Source: JADCCX01 sp031431475 (GTDB lineage Bacteria > Pseudomonadota > Alphaproteobacteria > Rhizobiales > Beijerinckiaceae). From it: 64,000 nt of DNA. A program made the translations under genes and the position numbers. The stretch is from positions 1 to 64,000 of the forward strand of contig JANPDL010000012.1 of assembly GCA_031431475.1 (NCBI GenBank), written 5' to 3'. A model generated the notes under the pieces. That model had not been told where the DNA came from, searched no databases, and was given only the letters and a program-made list of their open reading frames with translations. Shown in pieces: positions 17,329 through 25,744 of the stretch (positions are counted from its first letter, which is position 1; each line of letters opens with the position of its first letter).

Positions 17329-18786
17329 TCAGTGCGTCAGTCTCAGTGTAAAGATCGAATCGATCACTGCGCCAAGTGACTCCCGCAGGCGGCTGGCATT
17401 GGCGGCATCGTGGAACTGCCCACCCGTCAGACTGGCGCATTGCTGCAGGATCCGCTTGGCCTCAAGCCCGTCCATCTCGAAGGCAATCGTCGATACCTGG
17501 ATCGGGTTGCTGCGCTCCCGGGAGATGTTGGTACAGGTCTCCCGCGTCAATTGGTCGGCCAGAACGTTGTCTGTCCCCTCATGCATGGGATAGTTCGGAG
17601 ATCTCGTGTTGCGACCGTCAGTAACGAGGATCATGAATTTGCGTGTACCAGTTCCGGTGGTCGGGGCAGCATTCAGCGGTTCACCCGGAGAAAGCATGCG
17701 CCAGCCCCAAATGAGGCCAGCAGGGAGGTATGTCTCACCCATCGTCGTCAGGCTGTTGATGGTGGAGCGCACGGTAGAGATATCTGTAGTCAGGTTCTGG
17801 ATCGGTGTACCGCAACTGATGCCAAGGATACCGGGGATCCTGACATCATATCGGCTGTCGGATGTCTCCAGTGGATAGGCGCGCGAGCCCACGCAGCCAT
17901 CCCAGCGCACCATATAGCCGCCGCTCGGTGTGCAGACGTTCTGGAGGTTGGCGGAATAAACCGGATCGCAGACACGGCTGCTGCCGGCCGGATAGCCGGG
18001 GCTGCCGGGGCATGTGCGGCTACGGCCATCGCGTACGCAAGTGTAGTCCGGTGTGGAGGGGGAGGCGGGATAGCTTTCCATGCGGCAATTCTGTTCGCCA
18101 ATGACGACGCGCTGCATGCTGCATGACGTTACGATCGGTTCCTGATAATCAGGACGAACATCCAGCCATGACTGGTTGCGGTTGGACAGCCCAACATTGA
18201 CATACTGCCCAAACGGGACGATGCCGACTTTGACCATCCCGGGACGTGGGCTTCTGTTGTTAATCTCATCCAGAATGCTGTTGGTTGCGGCCTTCAGATT
18301 GATGATGCGGTCACCTTCCATCGAATCCGTCGTATCAAGCACGAAGACGATCTCTGTCGGAGTTTCCGCACCTGTGCCGGCCTGTGCAGCCGTGGCAATT
18401 AACTGGGTTGGTTTCCCTGTGAAAGTTCCAAACCAGGAGCGAACACTGCCAGTAGCTTCTACGCGGTAGCCCGTGTTGCTTCCGTTGCTCGTTATATTGC
18501 GGAATGATGGAACTGCGTTTCCTGTATAGCCTGCTGCATTGAGGTTCGCTTCGAACGACTGCTGTGCCGCCTCCTGCCGGGCCGTTGCATCGCCACGAGT
18601 TCTGGCTCCAGCGAGGGCTGCCGCATCCGCCGCTGATAACAGGCTCGATCGTGCATTGGACGACTTACTGTAGTCCATTGCAGCGCCGGTGGCCGCCATT
18701 ATGGAGGTCAGCGACAAGGCAAAGAACAGGCTGACATTACCTGAGGTCTGGTGACGGAACTTTCTGAACAGGCTTGCGAGTGACAT
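17329..18786 (-). CDS. TadG-like pilus assembly protein with von Willebrand A domain
   Basis: It has 485 residues. The N-terminus has a TadE/TadG-type membrane helix after QTSGNVSLFFALSLTSI. A vWA domain starts near residue 145 with the MIDAS motif DTTDS (Asp151, Thr153, Ser155) and continues to a LVTDGRNTR strand. Between the vWA strands lies an insertion with about ten cysteines (about residues 218-315), probably a disulfide-rich loop. No other tad pilus genes are in the window, so it stands alone. An outer-face adhesion or assembly role is inferred. Confidence 0.8.
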   Translation of the reverse strand: MSLASLFRKFRHQTSGNVSLFFALSLTSIMAATGAAMDYSKSSNARSSLLSAADAAALAGARTRGDATARQEAAQQSFEANLNAAGYTGNAVPSFRNITSNGSNTGYRVEATGSVRSWFGTFTGKPTQLIATAAQAGTGAETPTEIVFVLDTTDSMEGDRIINLKAATNSILDEINNRSPRPGMVKVGIVPFGQYVNVGLSNRNQSWLDVRPDYQEPIVTSCSMQRVVIGEQNCRMESYPASPSTPDYTCVRDGRSRTCPGSPGYPAGSSRVCDPVYSANLQNVCTPSGGYMVRWDGCVGSRAYPLETSDSRYDVRIPGILGISCGTPIQNLTTDISTVRSTINSLTTMGETYLPAGLIWGWRMLSPGEPLNAAPTTGTGTRKFMILVTDGRNTRSPNYPMHEGTDNVLADQLTRETCTNISRERSNPIQVSTIAFEMDGLEAKRILQQCASLTGGQFHDAANASRLRESLGAVIDSIFTLRLTH

Positions 18787-19546
18787 GGCGGTTTTTCCAT
18801 ATATGCAATCACGCGATGTGTTTTGTTGCTTTTACAACCCTACGTCGCAATCTGGAAAAAATTCGTTACGATTTTCGATGCTTTGTCGAGGATCATAAAA
18901 TGGAATTTTATGTATGCTGCGACCCCTTCTGACCTTATGGCAGTGCAGTCCGTTCCGCTACACGATCAGGCAGATACTGCTCAGGCGTTGCTACCGGATC
19001 AGGAACAGCTGAAGCCATGTTAGGCCATGAACTCATAAACAGAGGGGTATTTGATGGGCTTGAGAGCCAAAAATGACCGGAAGCGTCTCACAGCCTTGAC
19101 GTCCGTCAAGGCAAGAGGCGGTTTCGAGGCAGTTTTGGCTCTCAAGCCCACCGGAGGCGCGGCGAATTTGGGCCAGCTTTCTCCGCCCTCTTCTCGCAAA
19201 CCGGACGGTTTGTTTCGAAAAGGCCAAAAAAACCTGATCTCCAAATTCACTCGCGTCAAATATCCCTCTGCTTATGAGTTCACGGCCTAGTCAGATTGGC
19301 CTGGGTGTTCAGCTCACTGAGCGCCAGCAGCCCCGGTCCGTGATTGGTCTGGTTAAGGACTATTTCGGGGTGTGGGGAGGCAACAGCCGGTTTCGGCTCG
19401 GTTTTTGGCAATGCGCCGCGCCGGGCAGACCTGCCAAGTGTGACAATGTAGATGTGCCTGATCGGTGGAGGCTTTCTCTTTGACAGTTTTCAAATTGCTT
19501 GCGAGGGTATCGCCCGAAATGCAATTGGCCTCAAAGAGCTGATGCG
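18787..19546. other. Gene-free region holding a MITE-like element
   Basis: This 760-base stretch between the TadG-like gene and the first phnD gene has no convincing gene. Its centre (19023-19287) is the inverted-repeat element listed separately. The flanks (18787-19022 and 19288-19546) have short open frames without ribosome sites or recognisable motifs; the right flank probably holds the promoter of the phn operon. Confidence 0.7.
19023..19287. mobile_element. MITE-like 265-bp element with 32-bp terminal inverted repeats
   Basis: The ends 19023-19054 and 19256-19287 are inverted copies matching at 29 of 32 positions; both begin GGCC and share TGAACTCATAA and TATTTGA. TA flanks both ends (19021-19022 and 19288-19289), as a target duplication would. 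A second nested inverted repeat pairs 19055-19072 with 19133-19150 perfectly, and a third pairs 19093-19101 with 19104-19112, so the left half can fold into a long stem. No transposase is encoded. It looks like a non-autonomous derivative of an IS with TA target preference (IS5/IS630-like); the parent IS is not identified. Confidence 0.8.
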
Positions 19547-20653
19547 ATGGAAACGTTTCAACGGAGTGGTCAATTGAAAAAGCTCTCGCTTGCGCTGCTG
19601 TGCAGTGCCGCATGGTTCTGCCTGTCTGGCATTGCCCAGGCGCAGGATGCCTGCCCCAACCGGGGGCAGCTCGATACCCTTTATTGTGACGCTGATCGCG
19701 ATCTGGTTGCCGATGCGCCGAAAGATCCAGCGAAATGGCGTGATCCCTCGGCGCTGGTCTGGGCCTACACGCCGGTGGAAGACCCTGCGGTCTATGCCAA
19801 TGTGTTCAAGCCGTTCACCGATCATCTGACGAAATGCGTTGGCAAGCGCATGGTCTATTACCCAGTCCAGTCGAACGCAGCCGAGATCGAGGCGATGCGC
19901 TCTGGCCGTCTGCATTTCGCCGGGTTCTCGACCGGACCGACCGGTTTCGCGGTCAATCTGGCAGGGGCAGTGCCGTTCGCTGCCAAAGGCTTGGTCGCGG
20001 AAGTGCGGGGATACAATCTTGTCGCCGTCGTGAAAGCCTCAAGTCCCTTCCAGAAGCTTGCGGACCTCAAGGGCAAGCGTGTGGCGCATACGGCACCGTC
20101 CTCGAATTCAGGCAACCTTGCACCACGCGTGCTGTTTCCGGAGCAGGGCCTCAAGGCGGATGATGACTACAAGCCTGTCATGTCTGGCGGACATGATAAA
20201 TCCATTCTGGGCGTAGGTACCGGCGATTATGACATGGCTGCAGTGGCGTCGGATGTCTATGAGCGCATGATCACGCGCGGTACGATCAAGCAAGCGGACT
20301 TCCGCGTGATCTACCGCTCGCCGATCTTTCCGACATCCTCGTTCGCCTATGCCCATGACCTCAAGCCGGAGCTCGCGGCAAAGCTGAAAGAATGTTTCTA
20401 CAGCTTCCGCTTCAGTCCTGAAATGACAAAGGAATTCAACGGCGACGACCGCTTCCTGCCCATTACCTACCAGAAGGAATGGGCTGTGGTGCGCGACGTG
20501 GCGGAGAGGTCTGGCACGCCCTACAACAAGGCGGCCTATGACGCTGAGTCCAAACGAGAGGCCGAAGCGCTTGCCAAGAAGCAGCAGGCACCGCAAGCTG
20601 TAACTCCTGTCGCGGCACCACCTGCCGCTGCACCTGCCCAGCCGAAACCTTGA
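19547..20653 (+). CDS. phnD: Phosphonate-type ABC transporter substrate-binding protein, copy 1
   Basis: It has 368 residues: signal peptide ending IAQA near residue 33, then a PhnD-like periplasmic binding domain with the anion-loop motif PSSNSGNLAP and LKGKRVAHTAP. The mature N-terminus carries an unusual segment: Cys36, Cys47 and an EF-hand-like loop D48-A-D50-R-D52-L-V-A-D56. The C-terminus is Ala/Pro-rich. It is the first of five genes encoding a complete importer. The true ligand could be phosphonate, phosphite, phosphate or another oxyanion. ATG 19547 is chosen because the signal peptide follows. Confidence 0.85.
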   Translation: METFQRSGQLKKLSLALLCSAAWFCLSGIAQAQDACPNRGQLDTLYCDADRDLVADAPKDPAKWRDPSALVWAYTPVEDPAVYANVFKPFTDHLTKCVGKRMVYYPVQSNAAEIEAMRSGRLHFAGFSTGPTGFAVNLAGAVPFAAKGLVAEVRGYNLVAVVKASSPFQKLADLKGKRVAHTAPSSNSGNLAPRVLFPEQGLKADDDYKPVMSGGHDKSILGVGTGDYDMAAVASDVYERMITRGTIKQADFRVIYRSPIFPTSSFAYAHDLKPELAAKLKECFYSFRFSPEMTKEFNGDDRFLPITYQKEWAVVRDVAERSGTPYNKAAYDAESKREAEALAKKQQAPQAVTPVAAPPAAAPAQPKP

Positions 20654-20661
20654 GGACTACC

Positions 20662-21717
20662 ATGATCATCCGAACGTTTATGGCCGCTGCGGTGGCTTCT
20701 TTGCTCTCGAGTACAGCGATGGCCCAGGATGCCTGCCCGAATCGGGGTCAGCTCGACACGATCTATTGCGATGCCAACAATGATCTGGTGGCTGATGTTC
20801 CGAGCGATCCGGCCAAGCAAAAAGACCCGTCCACGCTGATCTTCGCATGGTCGCCGACGGAAAACCCGGCGGTCTACAAGAGTATCTACGAGCCGATCAT
20901 GACCCACATGATGGCCTGCACAGGCAAGCGCGTGGTATTTTTCAATGTCCTTTCCAACTCTGCGCAAATCGAGGCGCAGCGGGCAGGGCGGCTGCATATC
21001 GCGCTCTACGCGACCGGCGCGGTGGGCTTTGCGGTCAATATGGCGGGTGGTGTGCCCTTTGTCGGCATGGGCAACGAGCAGGGGATCGGCGGCTATCAGG
21101 TATTCGCCATCGTCAAGGCTGACAGTCCTTACAAGACACTGGCTGATCTCAAGGGCAAGAAGGTGGCCCATGTTTCGCCGTCATCGAATTCAGGCAATCT
21201 CGCGCCGCGCGTTTTCTTCGCGGAACAGGGCCTGAAGCCAGATGAGGATTACAAGCCGCTGATGTCCGGCGGGCATGACAAGTCGATTCTCGGCGTTAGT
21301 CTCGGCGATTACGATGCCGCCGCCGTCGCCTCGGACATTTACGAGCGCATGGTGGCGCGCGGACAGGTGAAGGGCGAGAACATAAGGATCATCTGGAAGA
21401 GCGAGGTGTTTCCCACCACCGGCTTCGTCCTCTCGCATGATCTGAAGCCCGAGCTGTCGCAGAAGATCACGCAATGTATGGTCTCCTACAAGTTCTCGGA
21501 TGACATCAAAAAGGAATATGCCGGCAACGACCGTTTTCTGCCGATCACCTACAAGGACACCTGGAAATCTATCCGCGAAGTCGCCGAGAGGTCCGGTACA
21601 CCGTATAACCGCGCGGCTTATGATGTTCAGGTGAAGCGCGATGCGGAAGCCGCCGCCAAGAAAGCTGCCGACGAGGCTGCCAAGGCTGCTGCACCGGCGA
21701 CTGCTCCTAAGCCATGA
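20662..21717 (+). CDS. phnD: Phosphonate-type ABC transporter substrate-binding protein, copy 2
   Basis: It has 351 residues and is clearly a paralogue of the preceding protein: same QDACPNRGQLDT start after a signal peptide ending AMA, same PSSNSGNLAP, SGGHDKSILGV and RSGTPYN motifs. It keeps Cys25 and Cys36 and the loop D37-A-N39-N-D41-L-V-A-D45. Residues around the presumed ligand pocket differ (LYATGAVGF here, FSTGPTGF in copy 1), so the two may prefer different ligands. The start ATG 20662 has TGAGGA overlapping the previous stop. The ABC ATPase gene overlaps its end by four bases. Confidence 0.85.
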   Translation: MIIRTFMAAAVASLLSSTAMAQDACPNRGQLDTIYCDANNDLVADVPSDPAKQKDPSTLIFAWSPTENPAVYKSIYEPIMTHMMACTGKRVVFFNVLSNSAQIEAQRAGRLHIALYATGAVGFAVNMAGGVPFVGMGNEQGIGGYQVFAIVKADSPYKTLADLKGKKVAHVSPSSNSGNLAPRVFFAEQGLKPDEDYKPLMSGGHDKSILGVSLGDYDAAAVASDIYERMVARGQVKGENIRIIWKSEVFPTTGFVLSHDLKPELSQKITQCMVSYKFSDDIKKEYAGNDRFLPITYKDTWKSIREVAERSGTPYNRAAYDVQVKRDAEAAAKKAADEAAKAAAPATAPKP

Positions 21718-22508
21718 GCGGAGTGATGGGGGATACGTCCGCTGATGCGCGTTCGCTCGTAATCAAGGGGCTCAACAAGGAATATGTGGCTGGCAAGCCG
21801 ATCCTACGGGATATCAACCTGACGATCGAAGGGCGCGGCATCACCGCTATCATCGGGCCGTCGGGGACGGGCAAATCCACGCTCGTCCGCTGCATCAACC
21901 GGCTGGTGAATCCTACATCAGGCTCTATCCTGTTTCAGGGGCAGGATATGGCCAAGCTGTCTGGTCTTGCGCTGCGGCAGGCGAGGCGGAAGATCGGCAT
22001 GGTTCATCAGGAATATAACCTGGTGGAGCGGCTTTCAGTGATGGAGAATGTGCTTTCAGGTCGTCTCGGCTACGTGCCCGCGTGGAAGGCATGGCTGCGC
22101 AAGTTTGATCCTGCTGACATCAAGAAGGCCTTTGGCCTGCTTGATGCCGTGGGACTCGGTGATTTCGCCACGCGTCGGGCCGATCAGCTTTCAGGCGGTC
22201 AGCGGCAGCGCGTCGGCATTGCGCGAGCCCTGATGCAGGACCCCGATCTGATCCTGGCGGATGAGCCTACATCGTCGCTCGATCCCAAGACCTCGGTGGA
22301 GGTGATGGAAATCATGGTGCGGCTGGCCGGTGCGCGGAATACGCCCGTTGTCATCAATATCCACAACGTCGATCTGGCCAAGCGCTTCTCCAACCGCATC
22401 ATTGGCATGGCCCGCGGAACAGTGGTGTTCGACGGTCCGCCGGGTGATCTGAAGGATCATCATCTGGCTGACATTTACGGTGGTGAAAGCTGGATGGAAG
22501 CGGCATGA
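21714..22508 (+). CDS. phnC: Phosphonate-type ABC transporter ATP-binding protein
   Basis: It has 264 residues of the PhnC ABC ATPase family. Walker A is GPSGTGKS (residues 48-55), the signature is LSGGQRQRVGIARAL, Walker B is LILADEPTSSLDP, and the H-loop His is in VVINIHNVDLA. It powers import through the two PhnE permeases. ATGA overlaps link it to the binding-protein gene before and the permease gene after. Confidence 0.95.
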   Translation: MSGVMGDTSADARSLVIKGLNKEYVAGKPILRDINLTIEGRGITAIIGPSGTGKSTLVRCINRLVNPTSGSILFQGQDMAKLSGLALRQARRKIGMVHQEYNLVERLSVMENVLSGRLGYVPAWKAWLRKFDPADIKKAFGLLDAVGLGDFATRRADQLSGGQRQRVGIARALMQDPDLILADEPTSSLDPKTSVEVMEIMVRLAGARNTPVVINIHNVDLAKRFSNRIIGMARGTVVFDGPPGDLKDHHLADIYGGESWMEAA

Positions 22509-23308
22509 GCACGGCTGCACCGGCTGCTACCAGCACCCGCGAAGCGTTCCTGCCAAACTGGCCGCGGCGCTTCGCCTTTATCGCGCTCGCGCTTTATTGC
22601 CTTTACGCGATGTCAACGCTGGACATCACCTGGGATCGCTTCGTGCGCGGGCTGGATCAGGGTGCAAAGTTCCTGGACCGGCTATGGCCGCCAAATTTTG
22701 CACCGGACAAGTTGTCGCTGATGAGCGAGGGCCTGCTGGAATCAGTGCAGATCGCCATCCTCGCGACGGCAGTTGGTATTGTGATTTCCATCCCGATTGG
22801 CCTGATGTCGGCACGCAATCTGGTGCCGGTCTGGGTGTCATGGATCGGACGGGTGATTATTGCGATTGCCCGGTCGTTTCATCCGATGATCGTGGCCATT
22901 CTTTTCGTGAAGGCCGTCGGCTTTGGTGCGCTGGCTGGCATTCTCGCTCTCATCGTCTCGTCCATCGGCTTTATTGCGAAGCTGTTTGCCGAGGCCATCG
23001 AGGAGATGAACATGAAGCAGGTAGAGGCCGTGCGCGCCACGGGAGCGTCCTGGCTCAATGTGCTGTTCATGGGGGTGATTCCGCAAGTCGTCGCGCGCTT
23101 TGTCGGTTTCTCGGCCTATCAGCTCGATTCGAACCTGCGAAATTCCACCATGGTGGGAATCGTGGGCGGCGGCGGCATCGGTGCCACCCTGTTCACTGCG
23201 TATCAGCGCTTTGACTATGATTTCGTCATGACCATCCTGCTCGCGATCATCGCCATCATCATGGTGAGCGAATTGCTCTCGAGCTGGCTGCGGAAGGTGT
23301 TCCAATGA
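22505..23308 (+). CDS. phnE: Phosphonate-type ABC transporter permease 1
   Basis: It has 267 residues, about six membrane helices and the permease EAA loop (EEMNMKQVEAVRATGASWLNV region). GGGGIGATLFTAY near the C-terminus is typical of PhnE. Four-base overlaps with phnC upstream and the second permease downstream show one operon. It probably forms a heterodimer with the next protein in the inner membrane. Confidence 0.93.
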   Translation: MSTAAPAATSTREAFLPNWPRRFAFIALALYCLYAMSTLDITWDRFVRGLDQGAKFLDRLWPPNFAPDKLSLMSEGLLESVQIAILATAVGIVISIPIGLMSARNLVPVWVSWIGRVIIAIARSFHPMIVAILFVKAVGFGALAGILALIVSSIGFIAKLFAEAIEEMNMKQVEAVRATGASWLNVLFMGVIPQVVARFVGFSAYQLDSNLRNSTMVGIVGGGGIGATLFTAYQRFDYDFVMTILLAIIAIIMVSELLSSWLRKVFQ

Positions 23309-24129
23309 GCGCGGGTGCGACAACTCCGGCTGCGCCTATGGCAACGCGAATCTGGGAGCGTTTTACCCCCCAGCAGCGCATGGGCCGTTTTGCCACCTAT
23401 CTCGTGGTCGTGGCCGCTATCGTCTGGTCGTTCCGGCAGATCGAGATCATCCCTGAGTTCCTCTATGATGCGCCACAGCAGAGCTGGGATCTTTTCCAGC
23501 GGATGTGGCCCATCGACTGGGCCTATTATCCCAAGGGCGTGCATGATGCACTGATCGAGACATTTCATATCGCGACGCTAGGCACGCTGCTGGCCCTGAT
23601 ACTAGGCTTTCCCATCGCTTTGATGGCGGCCAAGAACATCACGAAATCGACCACGCTGAACTGGATCGCGCAGTTCCTGCTGGTGGCGTCGCGGTCGGTC
23701 AATTCGCTGATCTGGGCGCTGCTCTTTGTGGCGATCTTCGGACCTGGCGCGATTGCTGGTGTTCTCGCCATCGGCTTTCGCTCCATCGGCTTTGTCGGCA
23801 AGCTGCTGGCCGAGGCTTTCGAGGAGGCCCGTCCAGGCCCCATCGAGGCACTGACGTCCACAGGAGCACCGCCGCTCTCCATTCTGTCGAAGGGCTACTG
23901 GCCGCAGGTGGAGCCGAGCTTCTGGTCGGTTGCACTGTTTCGCTGGGATATCAACATCCGGGAAAGTGCGATTCTGGGTCTGGTAGGTGCGGGCGGTATC
24001 GGCGTGGCGCTCGATAGCGCACTCAACAACCTCTACTGGGATCAGGTCGGGCTCATCCTGCTCGTGATCTTCGCCATCGTTATCGTAACGGAATTCGTGA
24101 CGTCGTATGTGCGAGGGAAGATTATCTGA
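23305..24129 (+). CDS. phnE: Phosphonate-type ABC transporter permease 2
   Basis: It has 274 residues and is related to the preceding permease, with the EAA loop EEARPGPIEALTSTGA and the PhnE signature LVGAGGIGVALDSAL. It is the last gene of the phnDDCEE operon. No C-P lyase or phosphonatase gene follows, so the cell must process the imported compound elsewhere, or the system imports a simple oxyanion. Confidence 0.93.
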   Translation: MSAGATTPAAPMATRIWERFTPQQRMGRFATYLVVVAAIVWSFRQIEIIPEFLYDAPQQSWDLFQRMWPIDWAYYPKGVHDALIETFHIATLGTLLALILGFPIALMAAKNITKSTTLNWIAQFLLVASRSVNSLIWALLFVAIFGPGAIAGVLAIGFRSIGFVGKLLAEAFEEARPGPIEALTSTGAPPLSILSKGYWPQVEPSFWSVALFRWDINIRESAILGLVGAGGIGVALDSALNNLYWDQVGLILLVIFAIVIVTEFVTSYVRGKII

Positions 24130-24188
24130 CGGGCGTGGTAATCACATATACTTTGTCCCTTTTAATGTCGTGATCAGGCATATGCGAT

Positions 24189-24238
24189 GAACCTCGTGGA
24201 GGTTCAAACCTGACCGATCCAAGAAGTTCGATCTTCTT
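24189..24238. terminator. Paired hairpins between the phn operon and the RidA gene
   Basis: GAACCTC/GAGGTTC (24189-24195 with 24199-24205) is followed by AAGAAG/CTTCTT (24221-24226 with 24233-24238). They lie between convergent genes, so they may act in termination, but there is no long T run. Confidence 0.35.
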
Positions 24239-24276
24239 TCAAGGAGTCGGGAAGCGGACAGTGAGTCCAAAAAGCA

Positions 24277-24693
24277 TCAACCTTTGGCACTATTGCCAGC
24301 TGGAATACCCACTTCTGCAACTGCGATACAGGAAAACGCCACCTTGGCGTCCGTTGGCACGCCAAATAGTGCCGTATGGCGAGCGGGTAGTCCGCCCGGA
24401 AAATGCTTCACATACTCTGCATTGCACTCCGCGTAGTCCGCTGGATCCGTAATGAGCATCGTCATCTGAACAATATTCTCAAGGCCGCTGCCCTGATCAC
24501 TTAGAATTTGGGCAATGAAAGCGAGGGAATTGCGAACCTGCTCTGTCGCCGCCTCACCACGATACACCCCATTGCCAGGATCGTGCGGTGCGGCATGGCC
24601 TGACACAAAGATCAGCCCGCCAGCCTTTGTCGCGCGGCTGAAGGGTCTTGGGGATCCCGGCTCCGGTTCACCGATAAATTCAATGGCATTCAC
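24277..24693 (-). CDS. RidA family (YjgF/YER057c/UK114) protein
   Basis: It has 138 residues of the RidA family, trimeric enzymes that hydrolyse reactive enamine/imine intermediates made by PLP enzymes. The motif GLIFVSGHAAP and the later LPARHTALFGV match the family; the latter supplies the usual Arg near the active site. It is the third gene after a PLP beta-lyase and an amino-acid binding protein, which fits a role in cleaning up 2-aminoacrylate-type products of the lyase. Confidence 0.85.
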   Translation of the reverse strand: MNAIEFIGEPEPGSPRPFSRATKAGGLIFVSGHAAPHDPGNGVYRGEAATEQVRNSLAFIAQILSDQGSGLENIVQMTMLITDPADYAECNAEYVKHFPGGLPARHTALFGVPTDAKVAFSCIAVAEVGIPAGNSAKG

Positions 24694-24704
24694 CAGCAGA
24701 CTCC

Positions 24705-25733
24705 TTACCGGATTGGTGGGGCGTACATCGCGCCGCCGTCACTCCACAATTTGTTCAGCCCGCGATCAAGGCCCAGGCGCGTCCTGGGGCCAAGATGCCT
24801 GTCGAAGCTCTCGCCGTAATTGCCGACCGTCCTGACGATCCGCACCACCCAGTCGTTGCTCAAGCCGAATTGCTCGCCGAACTTGCCTTCACCGCCGAGC
24901 AGCCTCTTGATTTCGGGGTTTGTGCTGGTTTTGGCAAGCTCTTCCACATTGGCCTGTGTGATGCCGAGTTCCTCCGCATTGACCATAGCGAAGAGCGTCC
25001 AGCGGACGATGTCGAACCACTGGTCATCGCCTTGGCGGACCCAGGCGCCCAGCGGTTCTTTGGAGATGATATCAGGGAGCACCACGAACTCATCCGGCTT
25101 GCCAAACTTGAGCCGGTTGGCGGAAAGCGCCGAGATATCGGTCGTCCAGGCATCGCAGCGGCCGGACTCGAAGGCGCGGGAAGCCTCCACGGTCGAAGCG
25201 AAGGCCACGACCTGATTTCTGATGCCGTTCTTGGCGAAATAATCCGCAAGGTTCAACTCGCCGGTTGTCCCCTGCTGAACGCAGATCGACGCGCCGTTCA
25301 GTTCCTTCGCGCTCTTCAGGCCTGCTGACTTTCGGACGAGGAAGCCCTGGCCGTCGTGATAGTTGATCGCCGTGAAGTTGAGGCCGAAGGCCGTGTCGCG
25401 TGACGAGGTCCATGTCGTGGTGCGCGCCAGCATGTCGATCTCGCCGCCCTGAAGCGCAATCAGTCGGTCGCGGGCGGAGAGCGATTTATAGCGGGCGGCG
25501 TTGGGGTCGTTGAAGATCGCGGCGGCGACGGCGCGGCACCAGTCGATGTCGAATCCCACCCAGTTGCCTTTGTCGTCGGGCAGCGAGAACCCTGGAACGC
25601 CCTCGCTGGTGCCGCAGCTGAGATAGCCGCGCTGCTTTGTTTTTTCGAGCGTGCTGGTGGTTTGTGCCTCAGCAGCTGCGGTGAGCATCAGCGCAAATGC
25701 AGCGGCAGCGATGGCGAGCAATCGGGATGACAT
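24705..25733 (-). CDS. Amino-acid ABC transporter substrate-binding protein (AapJ-like)
   Basis: It has 342 residues: signal peptide to about residue 23, then a type-II periplasmic binding protein domain with GYLSCGTSEGVPGFSLPD and NWVGFDIDWCRAVAAAIF, matching the AapJ/BztA general L-amino-acid binders. No permease or ATPase gene is nearby, so it must work with a transporter encoded elsewhere or act as a sensor. It lies 11 bases after the PLP lyase gene and 11 bases before RidA, suggesting one transcript. Confidence 0.88.
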   Translation of the reverse strand: MSSRLLAIAAAAFALMLTAAAEAQTTSTLEKTKQRGYLSCGTSEGVPGFSLPDDKGNWVGFDIDWCRAVAAAIFNDPNAARYKSLSARDRLIALQGGEIDMLARTTTWTSSRDTAFGLNFTAINYHDGQGFLVRKSAGLKSAKELNGASICVQQGTTGELNLADYFAKNGIRNQVVAFASTVEASRAFESGRCDAWTTDISALSANRLKFGKPDEFVVLPDIISKEPLGAWVRQGDDQWFDIVRWTLFAMVNAEELGITQANVEELAKTSTNPEIKRLLGGEGKFGEQFGLSNDWVVRIVRTVGNYGESFDRHLGPRTRLGLDRGLNKLWSDGGAMYAPPIR

Positions 25734-25744
25734 GGCGTTTCTCC

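Noticed and set aside
18823..19023. A 66-residue plus-strand ORF ending at the left edge of the MITE-like element, as a gene cut by the insertion
   Set aside because: Removing the element and one TA does not extend the frame beyond the stop, and no homology is recognised.
19020..19290. Two overlapping ORFs of 79 residues on opposite strands inside the inverted-repeat element
   Set aside because: They are mirror images caused by the near-palindromic DNA; neither has a ribosome site or a known domain.
19440..19546. Pho box upstream of the phn operon
   Set aside because: Only a single weak TGACAG-like half is visible; no pair with correct spacing.
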